Assembly (NCBI GenBank): GCA_035943195.1
Contig: DASZCK010000334.1
Span: forward strand, 1 to 21,021
Source of the DNA: DAIDKA01 sp035943195
GTDB lineage: Bacteria; Pseudomonadota; Gammaproteobacteria; Steroidobacterales; Steroidobacteraceae
Length of the DNA stretch: 21,021 nucleotides
Reading direction: 5' to 3'
Positions 8,392-16,348 of the stretch are shown here, in pieces. Position numbers and translations under genes: made by a program. Each line of letters starts with the position of its first letter. The stretch's first letter is position 1. The notes beneath the pieces are model-generated. The model made no database searches. It had not been told where the DNA came from and worked only from the letters and a program-made list of their open reading frames with translations.

Positions 8392-9713
8392 GTGCTTTCG
8401 CCGGAGCTGCGCGGTACCAACCTGCGCAGCTCGAACATGGACATCACCGGCAGCAGACGCACGAACAGCAGAAACAGCAGCACAAAAAGGCCGATGGACC
8501 CAGCGAGGAAGGCGAGGTCCCAAAAGGTTGGGTAGAACATGCCCCATCCCGAGGGCACAAAGTCCTGATATAGGCTGGTGATGATCAGCATGAATCGTTC
8601 CAGCCACATTCCGATCAACACCAGCAGTGAAACCGTCAGCAGCACGCCTCGGTTGCGCCGCAGTCGGGCGGACCACAGCACCTGGATCGCCAGGACATTG
8701 CAGGCAATGGTCGCCCAGAAGAGCCACGCATAGGGACCCACCAGACGATGGGCCGTGAGTGCCAGCTCGTAGGGGTCCTGGCTGTAGTAAGCGCTGAAGA
8801 TTTCGCTGGCATAGCTGTAATCGACCACCAGGCCCGCGGCCAGCATCACCTTGGCAAGATTGTCCAGATGTCGCGGCGTGATGTAATCCTGCAGGCCGAG
8901 CGCGCGCCGCAGCGGAATGCCCAGCACCAGCACCATGGCAAACCCGGAGAACAGGGCGCCGGCCACGAAGAACGGCGGGAACAGGGTCGAATGCCAGCCG
9001 GGCAGCAGGCCTTCGGAGAAGTCCAACGCCACCATGCTGTGCACCGAGAACACCAGCGGCACCGCGAGGCCGGCGAGTAGCAGGCTCAGGGCGTCAAAGC
9101 GGCGCCATTGCGTGGCCTCTCCCCGCCAGCCCAGGGCGAAGAGTCCATAGAAGCGCGCCTTGCCCAGGCTGGGGGCGCGATCGCGCAGCGTCGCCAGATC
9201 CGGAATCATGCCGACATACCAGTACAGAATCGACACAATCAGGTAGGCGAGAATGGCGAAGAAGTCCCATTCCAGTGAACTTCGCCACTGTGGCCACACG
9301 TTCATGATGTCCGGATAGGGAAAGAGCCAGTAGAAAAACCAAGGGCGGCCCAGGTGCAACACCGGAAAGATGCCCGAGACCGAGACGGCGAACACCGTCA
9401 TGGCTTCGGCGTAGCGGTTGATGGAGTTGCGCCAGTCGCGCCGCGCCAGATACAGCGCACCGGAGATGAATGTGCCGCCCATGCCGATGCCGATCCACCA
9501 CACATAGTTGGCGATCGCGAAAGCCCATGCCACGGGGATATTGATGCCCCAGATTCCCACCCCTTTGCGTAGCAGCCAGATAATGCCGATGACCAGGAGC
9601 AGGGTCAGCGCCGCCGCCGCCGCCAGCGCCGCCAGCCAGTAGGGCCCGAATCGACGCTGCAAGGTGATGTGGCAGACGGTGTCGGAAATGGACGCGTGGG
9701 TCAGCTCATTCAC
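8388..9713 (-). CDS. actC: ACIII quinol-oxidising membrane subunit ActC (NrfD/PsrC family)
   Basis: The 441-residue protein belongs to the NrfD-like family, with about ten helices. The N-terminal soluble segment is followed by NIPVAWAFAIANYVWWIGIG with GMGGTFISG, the standard NrfD opening. Next come HLGRPWFFYWLFPYP, LFPPFFVAGALFSGFAMVL and, near the end, GMWLERFMLIITSLYQDFVP. In ACIII, ActC holds the quinol site on the periplasmic side next to the Fe-S subunit ActB. Start is GTG at 9713, preceded by GAGGA and overlapping the actB stop by 4 bases. Assignment is firm. Confidence 0.95.
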   Translation of the reverse strand: MNELTHASISDTVCHITLQRRFGPYWLAALAAAAALTLLLVIGIIWLLRKGVGIWGINIPVAWAFAIANYVWWIGIGMGGTFISGALYLARRDWRNSINRYAEAMTVFAVSVSGIFPVLHLGRPWFFYWLFPYPDIMNVWPQWRSSLEWDFFAILAYLIVSILYWYVGMIPDLATLRDRAPSLGKARFYGLFALGWRGEATQWRRFDALSLLLAGLAVPLVFSVHSMVALDFSEGLLPGWHSTLFPPFFVAGALFSGFAMVLVLGIPLRRALGLQDYITPRHLDNLAKVMLAAGLVVDYSYASEIFSAYYSQDPYELALTAHRLVGPYAWLFWATIACNVLAIQVLWSARLRRNRGVLLTVSLLVLIGMWLERFMLIITSLYQDFVPSGWGMFYPTFWDLAFLAGSIGLFVLLFLLFVRLLPVMSMFELRRLVPRSSGEST

Positions 9714-12631
9714 GAGTCCTCCTCAAGCAGAGGATTCGGATTGCGCAGCCGCGCCAAATAGCCGGTACGCGGGCGGGTATTGAGTTCGCCGAGCATCACG
9801 TAGTGGCGCGAGGAGGCCTTGGCCTTGGCGACTTCGGAGCGCACATCGGCCGTATCGCCGAAGCGAATCGCCTGCGTGGGACACACCGCCTGACAGGCGG
9901 TCAGCACTTCACCGTCGCCGATACGGCGATTCTGCCGGTCGGCTTCAATATGCGCTGCTTCAATGCGCTGGATGCAGTAGGTGCATTTTTCCATCACCCC
10001 GCGGCGCCGCACCGTGACCTCCGGATTGCGCTGCGCCTTCAGCGGCTCGCTGGTGTCGTCCGTGTACTGCAGGAAATTGAAACGGCGCACCTTGTAAGGA
10101 CAGTTGTTGGAGCAGAAGCGCGTTCCCACGCAACGGTTGTATACCTGAACATTCAGCCCCTCCGCATCGTGTACCGTGGCCCCCACCGGACAGACGACCT
10201 CGCAGGGGGCGTGCTCGCACATCATGCAAGGCACCGGTTGCGAGTACACCCGCGGTTCGGCCGCATCCCCTTCGTAGTAGCGATCGACCCGGATCCAATG
10301 CATTTCGCGTCCCCGCTGCACCTGCTCCTTGCCGACCACCGGAATGTTGTTTTCGGATTGGCAGGCAATGGTGCAAGCCTTGCAGCCGATGCAGGCATTC
10401 AGGTCGATCGACATGCCCCAGGCGTATTCGCCGGGGGGCTGCTCGGGATATAGCGAGGGGGGCTTTCCCGGAAAGACGTCCACGGCGGTTGCAAAATGCG
10501 GCTCGCGACGGAACTGCTCCCACGTGCCGACCCGCAGCAGGTCGCGACCTTCGATGCCGAAATGGTGCTGAGTGCCGGCAAGTTCCGCGCGCGCCCCGGT
10601 TCGCCGAATGCGCAGATTCGATTCGGACCAGGGATGGGCCAGCGATCGCAATTGGTAGGCATCCACACCGCGCCCGTCGCCGACGTGTCCGGCCTGGCGC
10701 CGGCCGTAACCCAGATGAAGGGTGATGCTGCGGGTGGCCTGACCCGGCATGACCCACACCGGCGCCTGCAACAGCCGCTGGGCCAGCTGCAACTCGATGA
10801 CGTCCCCGTTGGCCAGCTGCTCTTGAGCGGCCAGCGCCGGGCTTACCAGTGCGACGTTGTCCCAGGTCAGCTGGGTCAGGGGTTTGGGCAGCTCCTGCAG
10901 CCACGCATTGTTGGCCCAGGTGCCGTCCCCGATGGTGGGGTCGGCCCGAAACAGTAGCTCGAGTGTGGCGCTCGGCGGGTCGGCAGGCATGAAGTCGCGC
11001 AGAAAGGCGCTACTGACGGCGGCGGTGCGTGCCGGAAACGCCGTCTGCCCAATCACACCCTGCTGCAGGGCTGTATGCCAGCTGCTCTCATCCGGCAATT
11101 GCTGCTGCCACTGCTCCCGCACCAGAGCGCGAGCCTGTGGGTTGGGCACTTCCCGCAGCAACGCCAGGACCTCCGCGGGCGTGTGCCCGTCATACAGTGG
11201 TGCAATCAAGGGCTGGGAGACACTGGCGGTCCCGTCATACGCGCGGGCATCGGACCAAGCCTCCAGCACATGGGCAAGCGGCAGATGCCATCCGGCCCGC
11301 ATACCGGTTTCATCCCGATACAAACCCAGATGAACGACCTGCGGGACCTGCTCCAGGGCGGTCGCGAAACGCAGCTCGGCTGGGGCGTCGTAGCAGGGGT
11401 TGCAGTCCAGGATCCACAACTCACCGACCTTGCCCGCGCGCATCGCCGTGACGAGATCCGCCACAGAGGCTGACGGTTCGGCATTGCGTTCCACCGGCAC
11501 GGTGTATTCCAGCGTTTGGCCGACATTGCCGAGGGCATCGTTCAGCAGATGCCCCAGGCCATGGACCCAGGGCGGCTGGCCTGCGCCGACCAGGATCAGG
11601 GATGCTCCGCGTTCGCTCGTCAGCTCCGCCACCAGCGCATCCAGCCAGCGCCGCTGCCGAACATTCTCGGTGCCTGACACCTCGACATTGATTCCCAGGC
11701 GGCGGGCCAGCAGGCGCGCAAACTGGCCGATGCCGTCGGACTCAAGGGCGAGGTGGTGATCGGCCATGCCGCCGGTCACCGAGGGAGTGGATTCCACCAC
11801 GTACAGCCGGCTTGGAACGCCGGCACCTTCCGGCGCGCGGGTCGCGGCATAGTCGCGGGCGTAACGCACTCCCGCCGCCGCATCGCTCAAGAAATCCGCA
11901 TCCAGCGACAGGATGGTCCTGGTGCGTTCCAATCGGAGCCGAGTCGCCAGCGCCATGCCCAGTGCCAAGCGCGTCCCGGCCCGGGCGTTGGCGTTGCCCA
12001 AGGTTTCATGTACATGCCAGGTGGCGTGCGGATATTTTTCCAGCACCCCATCCAGTTGCGCGGACAAGGTGGGAGAGGTGATGGGTCCGGTGAGGATCCG
12101 CAGGCCTGCGCCTCCGTCCCGCGCATGAATCTGGGCGCCCTGAGCGACGACGGCCGCGAAGGCATTCCAGGTGGAAGTCGCGCCGCGATGGGTTACCCCT
12201 TGAGAGCGATCCGGATCCCACAGCTGCAATACCGCGGCCTGCGCAAAGATATCCGTGGCACCCAGACTCGCCGGATGCAGCGGGTTGCCTTCGATCTTGG
12301 TGGGACGGCCCATATGATTCTCGACCAGTACGCCGCGCGCGTAGCCCTCGCGTTGCAGGGTGGTGGCGAAGAAGCGCGGGAGTCCGTCGACCTGGCCAAG
12401 TGGGGCATGCACATAGGGCACGAGCTGATCCTGCGGCGGATGCCCACAGGCACTAAGGCCGGCCAGCGCCAACGATGCCCCCATGAGCTGCAGGAAGGCG
12501 CGCCGGTCCAGGCTCAACACTTCGCTCATCAGGGGCGGCTGCCCACGCAACCACTGCGCCAGGCTTGCGTCATCGACACATTCTTCTAGGCTGCGCCACA
12601 GCGGCGGCCCGCAGGTTTTCAGCGATGACAT
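9710..12631 (-). CDS. actB: ACIII large periplasmic subunit ActB, molybdopterin-like domain fused to Fe-S ferredoxin domain
   Basis: The 973-residue protein starts with an extended Tat region: PLWRSLEECVDD, then a twin-arginine signal (RR at 43-44, RAFLQLMGASLALAGL) ending in lipobox LSAC with C62. A long domain related to molybdopterin oxidoreductases follows but should hold no cofactor in ActB proteins. The last 230 residues carry four Cys groups typical of three 4Fe-4S and one 3Fe-4S clusters: CIGCKACTIAC (from 747), CMMCEHAPCEVVC, CVGTRFCSNNC and KCTYC with ACQAVC. The clusters form a wire between the ActC quinol site and ActA. I prefer the ATG at 12631 to a TTG at 12640, which has no ribosome binding site. 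It overlaps actA by 13 bases. Confidence 0.95.
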   Translation of the reverse strand: MSSLKTCGPPLWRSLEECVDDASLAQWLRGQPPLMSEVLSLDRRAFLQLMGASLALAGLSACGHPPQDQLVPYVHAPLGQVDGLPRFFATTLQREGYARGVLVENHMGRPTKIEGNPLHPASLGATDIFAQAAVLQLWDPDRSQGVTHRGATSTWNAFAAVVAQGAQIHARDGGAGLRILTGPITSPTLSAQLDGVLEKYPHATWHVHETLGNANARAGTRLALGMALATRLRLERTRTILSLDADFLSDAAAGVRYARDYAATRAPEGAGVPSRLYVVESTPSVTGGMADHHLALESDGIGQFARLLARRLGINVEVSGTENVRQRRWLDALVAELTSERGASLILVGAGQPPWVHGLGHLLNDALGNVGQTLEYTVPVERNAEPSASVADLVTAMRAGKVGELWILDCNPCYDAPAELRFATALEQVPQVVHLGLYRDETGMRAGWHLPLAHVLEAWSDARAYDGTASVSQPLIAPLYDGHTPAEVLALLREVPNPQARALVREQWQQQLPDESSWHTALQQGVIGQTAFPARTAAVSSAFLRDFMPADPPSATLELLFRADPTIGDGTWANNAWLQELPKPLTQLTWDNVALVSPALAAQEQLANGDVIELQLAQRLLQAPVWVMPGQATRSITLHLGYGRRQAGHVGDGRGVDAYQLRSLAHPWSESNLRIRRTGARAELAGTQHHFGIEGRDLLRVGTWEQFRREPHFATAVDVFPGKPPSLYPEQPPGEYAWGMSIDLNACIGCKACTIACQSENNIPVVGKEQVQRGREMHWIRVDRYYEGDAAEPRVYSQPVPCMMCEHAPCEVVCPVGATVHDAEGLNVQVYNRCVGTRFCSNNCPYKVRRFNFLQYTDDTSEPLKAQRNPEVTVRRRGVMEKCTYCIQRIEAAHIEADRQNRRIGDGEVLTACQAVCPTQAIRFGDTADVRSEVAKAKASSRHYVMLGELNTRPRTGYLARLRNPNPLLEEDS

Positions 12632-13266
12632 ATGGAACAATCCGTCAGGCGTCGTTTATCGATGTGATAGGCCCGCAGCAGCTGCGCGCCGGTTGGCGTG
12701 CCATCATGCGGCTGCCAGCGCAGGTTGAAGACCGCATCTGCCGGGCGCAGCTGGCTTTCCGGATTGCGGTGGCAGTCCAGACACCACTGCATGGTCAGCG
12801 GTGCGACCCGCGCCGTGAGGGGCATCTGATCGATCTGTCCGTGACAGCTCACGCAGCCAACACCCTTGCTGACATGGATGCTGTGATTGAAGTAAACGAA
12901 GTCGGGCAGCTTGTGCAGCCGCTGCCAGCGAAACGCCACGCCGCTGCGATAGGCGCTGAGCAATGGCGCGAGCACCGGCTGATCGGTGAACAACTGCGAA
13001 TGGCAGGTCATGCAGGTGGAGAGCGGCGGTATGCCGGCGAAGGCTGAGGTCTCCACCGAGCGGTGACAGTAGCGGCAGTCGATGCCGTCATCCCCGACAT
13101 GGTGTTTGTGGCTGAAGGGAACCGGCTGCTCGAGTGCTTCATGCAGTCCCGCCGGGTAGGCCATGGCCGCGCGCCAGACCAACACCAGCAGAACGATGAT
13201 CAAGATCGACGCCAGCAGACCCAGCTGCACCACAAATCCAAATCGTCTGTCAAAGAGCTGGGCCAC
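12619..13266 (-). CDS. actA: ACIII pentaheme cytochrome c ActA
   Basis: An N-terminal membrane helix (VVQLGLLASILIIVLLVLVW, about residues 12-31) anchors a periplasmic domain. It has exactly five CxxCH heme sites: CRYCH (64), CMTCH (85), CVSCH (138), CLDCH (162) and CSICH (210). Several extra histidines (FSHKHH, FNHSIH) match the usual bis-His ligation. ActA gathers electrons from the ActB clusters and hands them to ActE. The 215-residue length is typical. The start is GTG at 13266, the first possible start after an in-frame TAA 15 bases upstream. The ribosome binding site is weak (AAGGA about 16 bases away). It is the first gene of the block, so its leader controls the whole operon. Confidence 0.95.
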   Translation of the reverse strand: MAQLFDRRFGFVVQLGLLASILIIVLLVLVWRAAMAYPAGLHEALEQPVPFSHKHHVGDDGIDCRYCHRSVETSAFAGIPPLSTCMTCHSQLFTDQPVLAPLLSAYRSGVAFRWQRLHKLPDFVYFNHSIHVSKGVGCVSCHGQIDQMPLTARVAPLTMQWCLDCHRNPESQLRPADAVFNLRWQPHDGTPTGAQLLRAYHIDKRRLTDCSICHR

Positions 13267-13322
13267 CCGAGGGTACTTTTAATCCTTCCACCCTATGCTC
13301 CGCCGGTGGATTTGGGTGCAAC

Positions 13323-13346
13323 GCGTGTCAGAGATATCTGACACGC
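13323..13346. promoter_or_regulatory. Perfect 10-bp inverted repeat between divergent operons, candidate operator
   Basis: Arms GCGTGTCAGA and TCTGACACGC are exact reverse complements around a GATA centre. It lies 57 bases upstream of actA and 104 bases upstream of the plus-strand operon, in the only sizeable non-coding gap of the window. No T-tract follows, so it is not a terminator. A weak possible -35/-10 pair for actA (TTGCAC at 13321-13316, CATAGG at 13297-13292, minus strand, 18-base spacer) abuts it. I could not identify the regulator; GntR, TetR and MarR families all use dyads of this kind. Confidence 0.6.
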
Positions 13347-13439
13347 CCGGCCTCGCGTAATGACTGACAACCGGATGGCGCTGCCGCTGATCGCGGTGCA
13401 GCGATGCGGCCGACTACTCTTGACTCCTTCGATTTCCTC

Positions 13440-13446
13440 GAGGTGA
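13440..13446 (+). promoter_or_regulatory. Strong Shine-Dalgarno site of the TPP enzyme gene
   Basis: GAGGTGA matches the 3' end of 16S rRNA over seven bases and stands 3 bases before the ATG at 13450. It fixes the start of the first gene of the plus-strand operon. It is the best ribosome binding site I noticed in the window. Confidence 0.7.
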
Positions 13447-13449
13447 GCC

Positions 13450-15237
13450 ATGGCGACGGTGGGTGATTTCTTGTGGGAGCGTCTGCACCAGTGGGGCGTG
13501 CAGGTGGTGTTTGGCTATCCGGGCGATGGCATCAACGGGGTCTTCGGCGCCATGAACCGGGCGCAGGGAAAAATCAAATTCGTGCAGGTCCGGCACGAGG
13601 AAATGGCGGCCTTCATGGCATCGGCCTATGCCAAGTTCAGCGGCCATCTGGGGGTATGCATTGCAACCTCCGGGCCCGGCGCGACCCACCTCATGACCGG
13701 CATGTACGACGCGCGACTGGATCATATGCCGCTGCTGGCCATTACCGGCCAGCAGGCGCGGGCGGCACTGGGTGGTCACTACCAACAGGAAGTCGACCTG
13801 GCGAGTGCCTACAAGGACGTCGCCGGCGCTTTTGTTCAACAGGCGAATGTGGCCCCTCAGGTGCGCCATCTCATCGACCGGGCGATCCGCATCGCGCGCG
13901 GTGAGCGGCGAGTGGCGGCCATCATCCTGCCCAATGATTTGCAGGATGAAGCGTATGAAGAGCCACCGCGGATGCATGGCACGGTGCATTCCGGCGTCGG
14001 CTTCACGGCGCCCAGGGTGATTCCTTATGAGGAGGACCTGCGCCGTGCGGCCGAAGTGCTCAACAGCGGCAAGAAGGTCGCGATCCTGGTGGGTGCCGGG
14101 GCCCTGCACGCCACGGATGAGGTGATTGCCGTGGCCGATGCACTGGGGGCGGGTGCCGCCAAGGCGCTGCTGGGCAAGGCGGTGCTCCCGGATGAGCTGC
14201 CGTGGGTGACGGGCTCCATCGGACTGCTCGGCACCAAGCCCAGCTGGGAACTCATGAGTGGTTGCGACACGCTGCTCATGATCGGGTCGGGCTTTCCCTA
14301 CTCGGAGTTTTTGCCCAAGGAGGGATCTGCTCGCGGCGTACAGATCGACATCGCACCCGACATGCTCAGCCTGCGCTACCCGATGGAAGTGAACCTGGTC
14401 GGCGACAGTGCCGAGACATTGCGCGCCCTTTTGCCAATGCTGGAGCGCAAGGCGGATCGCTCCTGGCGCGACCAGATCGAGAAAAGCGTGACCGAGTGGT
14501 GGAAGCTGCTCGACGATCGGGCGCACGTCGCCGCCAAACCCATCAATCCGCAACGGGTCGCCTGGGAGCTTTCCAAGCGTCTTCCGGATCGCGCCATCAT
14601 CACCAGCGATTCGGGCTCCTGCGCGAACTGGTACGCCCGTGACCTGAAGATCCGACGCGGCATGATGTGCTCACTGTCGGGTGGACTGGCCTCGATGGGG
14701 GCAGCCGTGCCGTACGCGATTGCCGCCAAATACGCGCAACCGGGCCGCCCGGTCATTGCCCTGGTGGGAGATGGGGCGATGCAGATGAACAACATGGCCG
14801 AACTCATCACCGTGGCGAAGTATTGGCGGGAGTGGGAAAACCCGAAGTGGACGGTGTGCGTGTTCAGCAACCAGGACCTGAATCAGGTCACCTGGGAGCA
14901 GCGCGTGCAGGAGGGCGATCCGAAGTTCGAGGCTTCGCAGAACCTTCCGGACGTTCCCTACCACAAGTTTGCCGAACTGATCGGCTTGAAGGGCATCTTC
15001 GTCGATGACCCCGAACGGCTGGGAGCGGCCTGGGACGAGGCCCTGGCCAGCGAGCGTCCGGTGGTTCTGGAGGTTCGCACCGACCCCAATGTGCCCCCGC
15101 TGCCGCCGCACATCACCCTGAAGCAGGCCAAGCACTTCATGTCGACCCTGCTGCATGGTGATCCGGATGAGGCCAACGTCATCACCGGGACGGCGAAGGA
15201 ACTCTTGAGTTCGATCCTTCCGGGACACAAGAAGTAG
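13450..15237 (+). CDS. Thiamine-diphosphate-dependent enzyme, PoxB-like (pyruvate oxidase/acetolactate synthase superfamily)
   Basis: The 595-residue protein has the three-domain layout of the superfamily. The N-terminal Pyr domain contains GYPGDGINGVFGAM and catalytic glutamate E50 (RHEEMAAF). The middle domain contains GSIGLLGTKPSWELM, then IGSGFPYSEFLP and VQIDI, close in pattern to the FAD-binding domain of E. coli PoxB (FPYxxFxP). The C-terminal PP domain has GDGAMQMNN (440-448) and a metal-binding N474 (SNQD) after a slightly long insert. PoxB-type enzymes oxidatively decarboxylate 2-oxo acids and pass electrons to quinone, which would suit the divergent respiratory operon. Substrate is not readable; a 2-oxo acid decarboxylase or carboligase role is equally possible. 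It heads a six-gene operon. Confidence 0.88.
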   Translation: MATVGDFLWERLHQWGVQVVFGYPGDGINGVFGAMNRAQGKIKFVQVRHEEMAAFMASAYAKFSGHLGVCIATSGPGATHLMTGMYDARLDHMPLLAITGQQARAALGGHYQQEVDLASAYKDVAGAFVQQANVAPQVRHLIDRAIRIARGERRVAAIILPNDLQDEAYEEPPRMHGTVHSGVGFTAPRVIPYEEDLRRAAEVLNSGKKVAILVGAGALHATDEVIAVADALGAGAAKALLGKAVLPDELPWVTGSIGLLGTKPSWELMSGCDTLLMIGSGFPYSEFLPKEGSARGVQIDIAPDMLSLRYPMEVNLVGDSAETLRALLPMLERKADRSWRDQIEKSVTEWWKLLDDRAHVAAKPINPQRVAWELSKRLPDRAIITSDSGSCANWYARDLKIRRGMMCSLSGGLASMGAAVPYAIAAKYAQPGRPVIALVGDGAMQMNNMAELITVAKYWREWENPKWTVCVFSNQDLNQVTWEQRVQEGDPKFEASQNLPDVPYHKFAELIGLKGIFVDDPERLGAAWDEALASERPVVLEVRTDPNVPPLPPHITLKQAKHFMSTLLHGDPDEANVITGTAKELLSSILPGHKK

Positions 15238-15250
15238 CGGAAAGCGCGGA

Positions 15251-16348
15251 GTGAGCGACTCTCAGGCCAAGATCCGCGATGTTCGTGCGAGGGCCTATCG
15301 TATTCCCACCGATAAGCCCGAAGCCGATGGGACCCTGGCCTGGAATTCGACCACCCTGGTCGTGGTCGAAGTCGCTGCCGCGAATCATAAGGGCCTGGGG
15401 TACACCTACACCGACGCCTGCATCGCCGCTCTGATCGAAGGAACCTTGGCCGACGCGATCGCAGGCGGCGACGCGCTGGATGTGCCTGGCTGCTGGCGCG
15501 CCATGCAAAAGGCCGTGCGCAACCTGGGGCGCGAAGGCCTGGCGGCAACCGCCATCTCGGCCCTTGATGTCGCGCTATGGGATCTTAAGGCGAAACTGCT
15601 CGAGCTGCCGCTGGCCACGCTGCTGGGCGCATGTCGTGAAGCGCTCCCCATCTACGGCAGCGGCGGTTTTACCACGTACAGCGACGAGGAACTGGGCCGC
15701 CAGTTAGGCGGATGGGTGGAGCGTGAGGGCTGCGCCTGGGTCAAGATGAAGATCGGAACCCATCCTGAACGCGACCCGCATCGGGTGGAGGTCGCGCGCC
15801 GGGCGATCGGCGAGCGCGGGTTGTTCGTCGATGCCAATGGCGCCTACACCGTGGGTCAAGCCCTGGCAATGGCGCATAAGTTTGCGGACGATCAGGTGCA
15901 GTGGTTCGAGGAACCAGTGTCCTCGGATGATCTCGAAGGCCTCAGGCGCGTTCGCGAGAGGGCCCCCTGTGGAATGGAAGTCGCCGCCGGTGAGTACGGC
16001 TATACCACCGACTACTTTCGCTGCATGCTCCAAGCCGGTGCCGTGGACGTGCAGCAGGCGGATCTGTCCCGCTGTGGGGGCGTGAGCGGATTCCTGCAGG
16101 TGGCGGCGCTTTGCGATGCCCACCATATCGATCTGTCCGCCCATTGCGCGCCGTCGCTGCATTTGCACGCGGCCTGCGCTGCACCCCGCTTTCGGCACCA
16201 GGAGTGGTTCCATGATCACGTGCGCATCGAGGCGCTGCTGTTCGATGGTGCCCCCGTGCCGCAGGCGGGCCTGGTGCGCCCGGACCTGTCCCGACCCGGT
16301 CTGGGACTTGAGTTCAAGGACTCCGATGCGGAGCGCTATCGTCTATGA
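15251..16348 (+). CDS. Mandelate racemase/muconate-lactonizing (enolase) superfamily enzyme, probable sugar-acid dehydratase
   Basis: The 365-residue protein has the enolase-superfamily capping domain, then a TIM barrel with all expected residues. These are the KxK base motif (K165, K167 in VKMKIG), metal ligands D194 (DAN), E220 (FEEP) and E248 (AGE), and the His-Asp dyad H298/D271. This is the mandelate racemase subgroup, which abstracts the proton alpha to a carboxylate. Most members with such neighbours dehydrate aldonic acids to 2-keto-3-deoxy acids. The lactonase and GMC dehydrogenase genes downstream support that role, but the sugar is unknown. Start is GTG, 13 bases after the previous stop. 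The stop overlaps the next ATG by 4 bases. Confidence 0.92.
   Translation: MSDSQAKIRDVRARAYRIPTDKPEADGTLAWNSTTLVVVEVAAANHKGLGYTYTDACIAALIEGTLADAIAGGDALDVPGCWRAMQKAVRNLGREGLAATAISALDVALWDLKAKLLELPLATLLGACREALPIYGSGGFTTYSDEELGRQLGGWVEREGCAWVKMKIGTHPERDPHRVEVARRAIGERGLFVDANGAYTVGQALAMAHKFADDQVQWFEEPVSSDDLEGLRRVRERAPCGMEVAAGEYGYTTDYFRCMLQAGAVDVQQADLSRCGGVSGFLQVAALCDAHHIDLSAHCAPSLHLHAACAAPRFRHQEWFHDHVRIEALLFDGAPVPQAGLVRPDLSRPGLGLEFKDSDAERYRL

Noticed and set aside
10470..12440. ActB N-terminal domain as an active molybdopterin enzyme
   Set aside because: It is related to that superfamily, but ActB proteins with an ACIII neighbourhood hold no Mo cofactor, so I do not assign a substrate reaction.
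13420..13425. TTGACT as a -35 box for the TPP operon
   Set aside because: A -10 at the right distance would fall on the ribosome binding site and start codon, and no TATAAT-like sequence is there.
13414..14553. A 379-codon minus-strand frame over the TPP enzyme
   Set aside because: It has no recognisable domain and lies opposite a gene with a strong ribosome binding site and complete TPP motifs.
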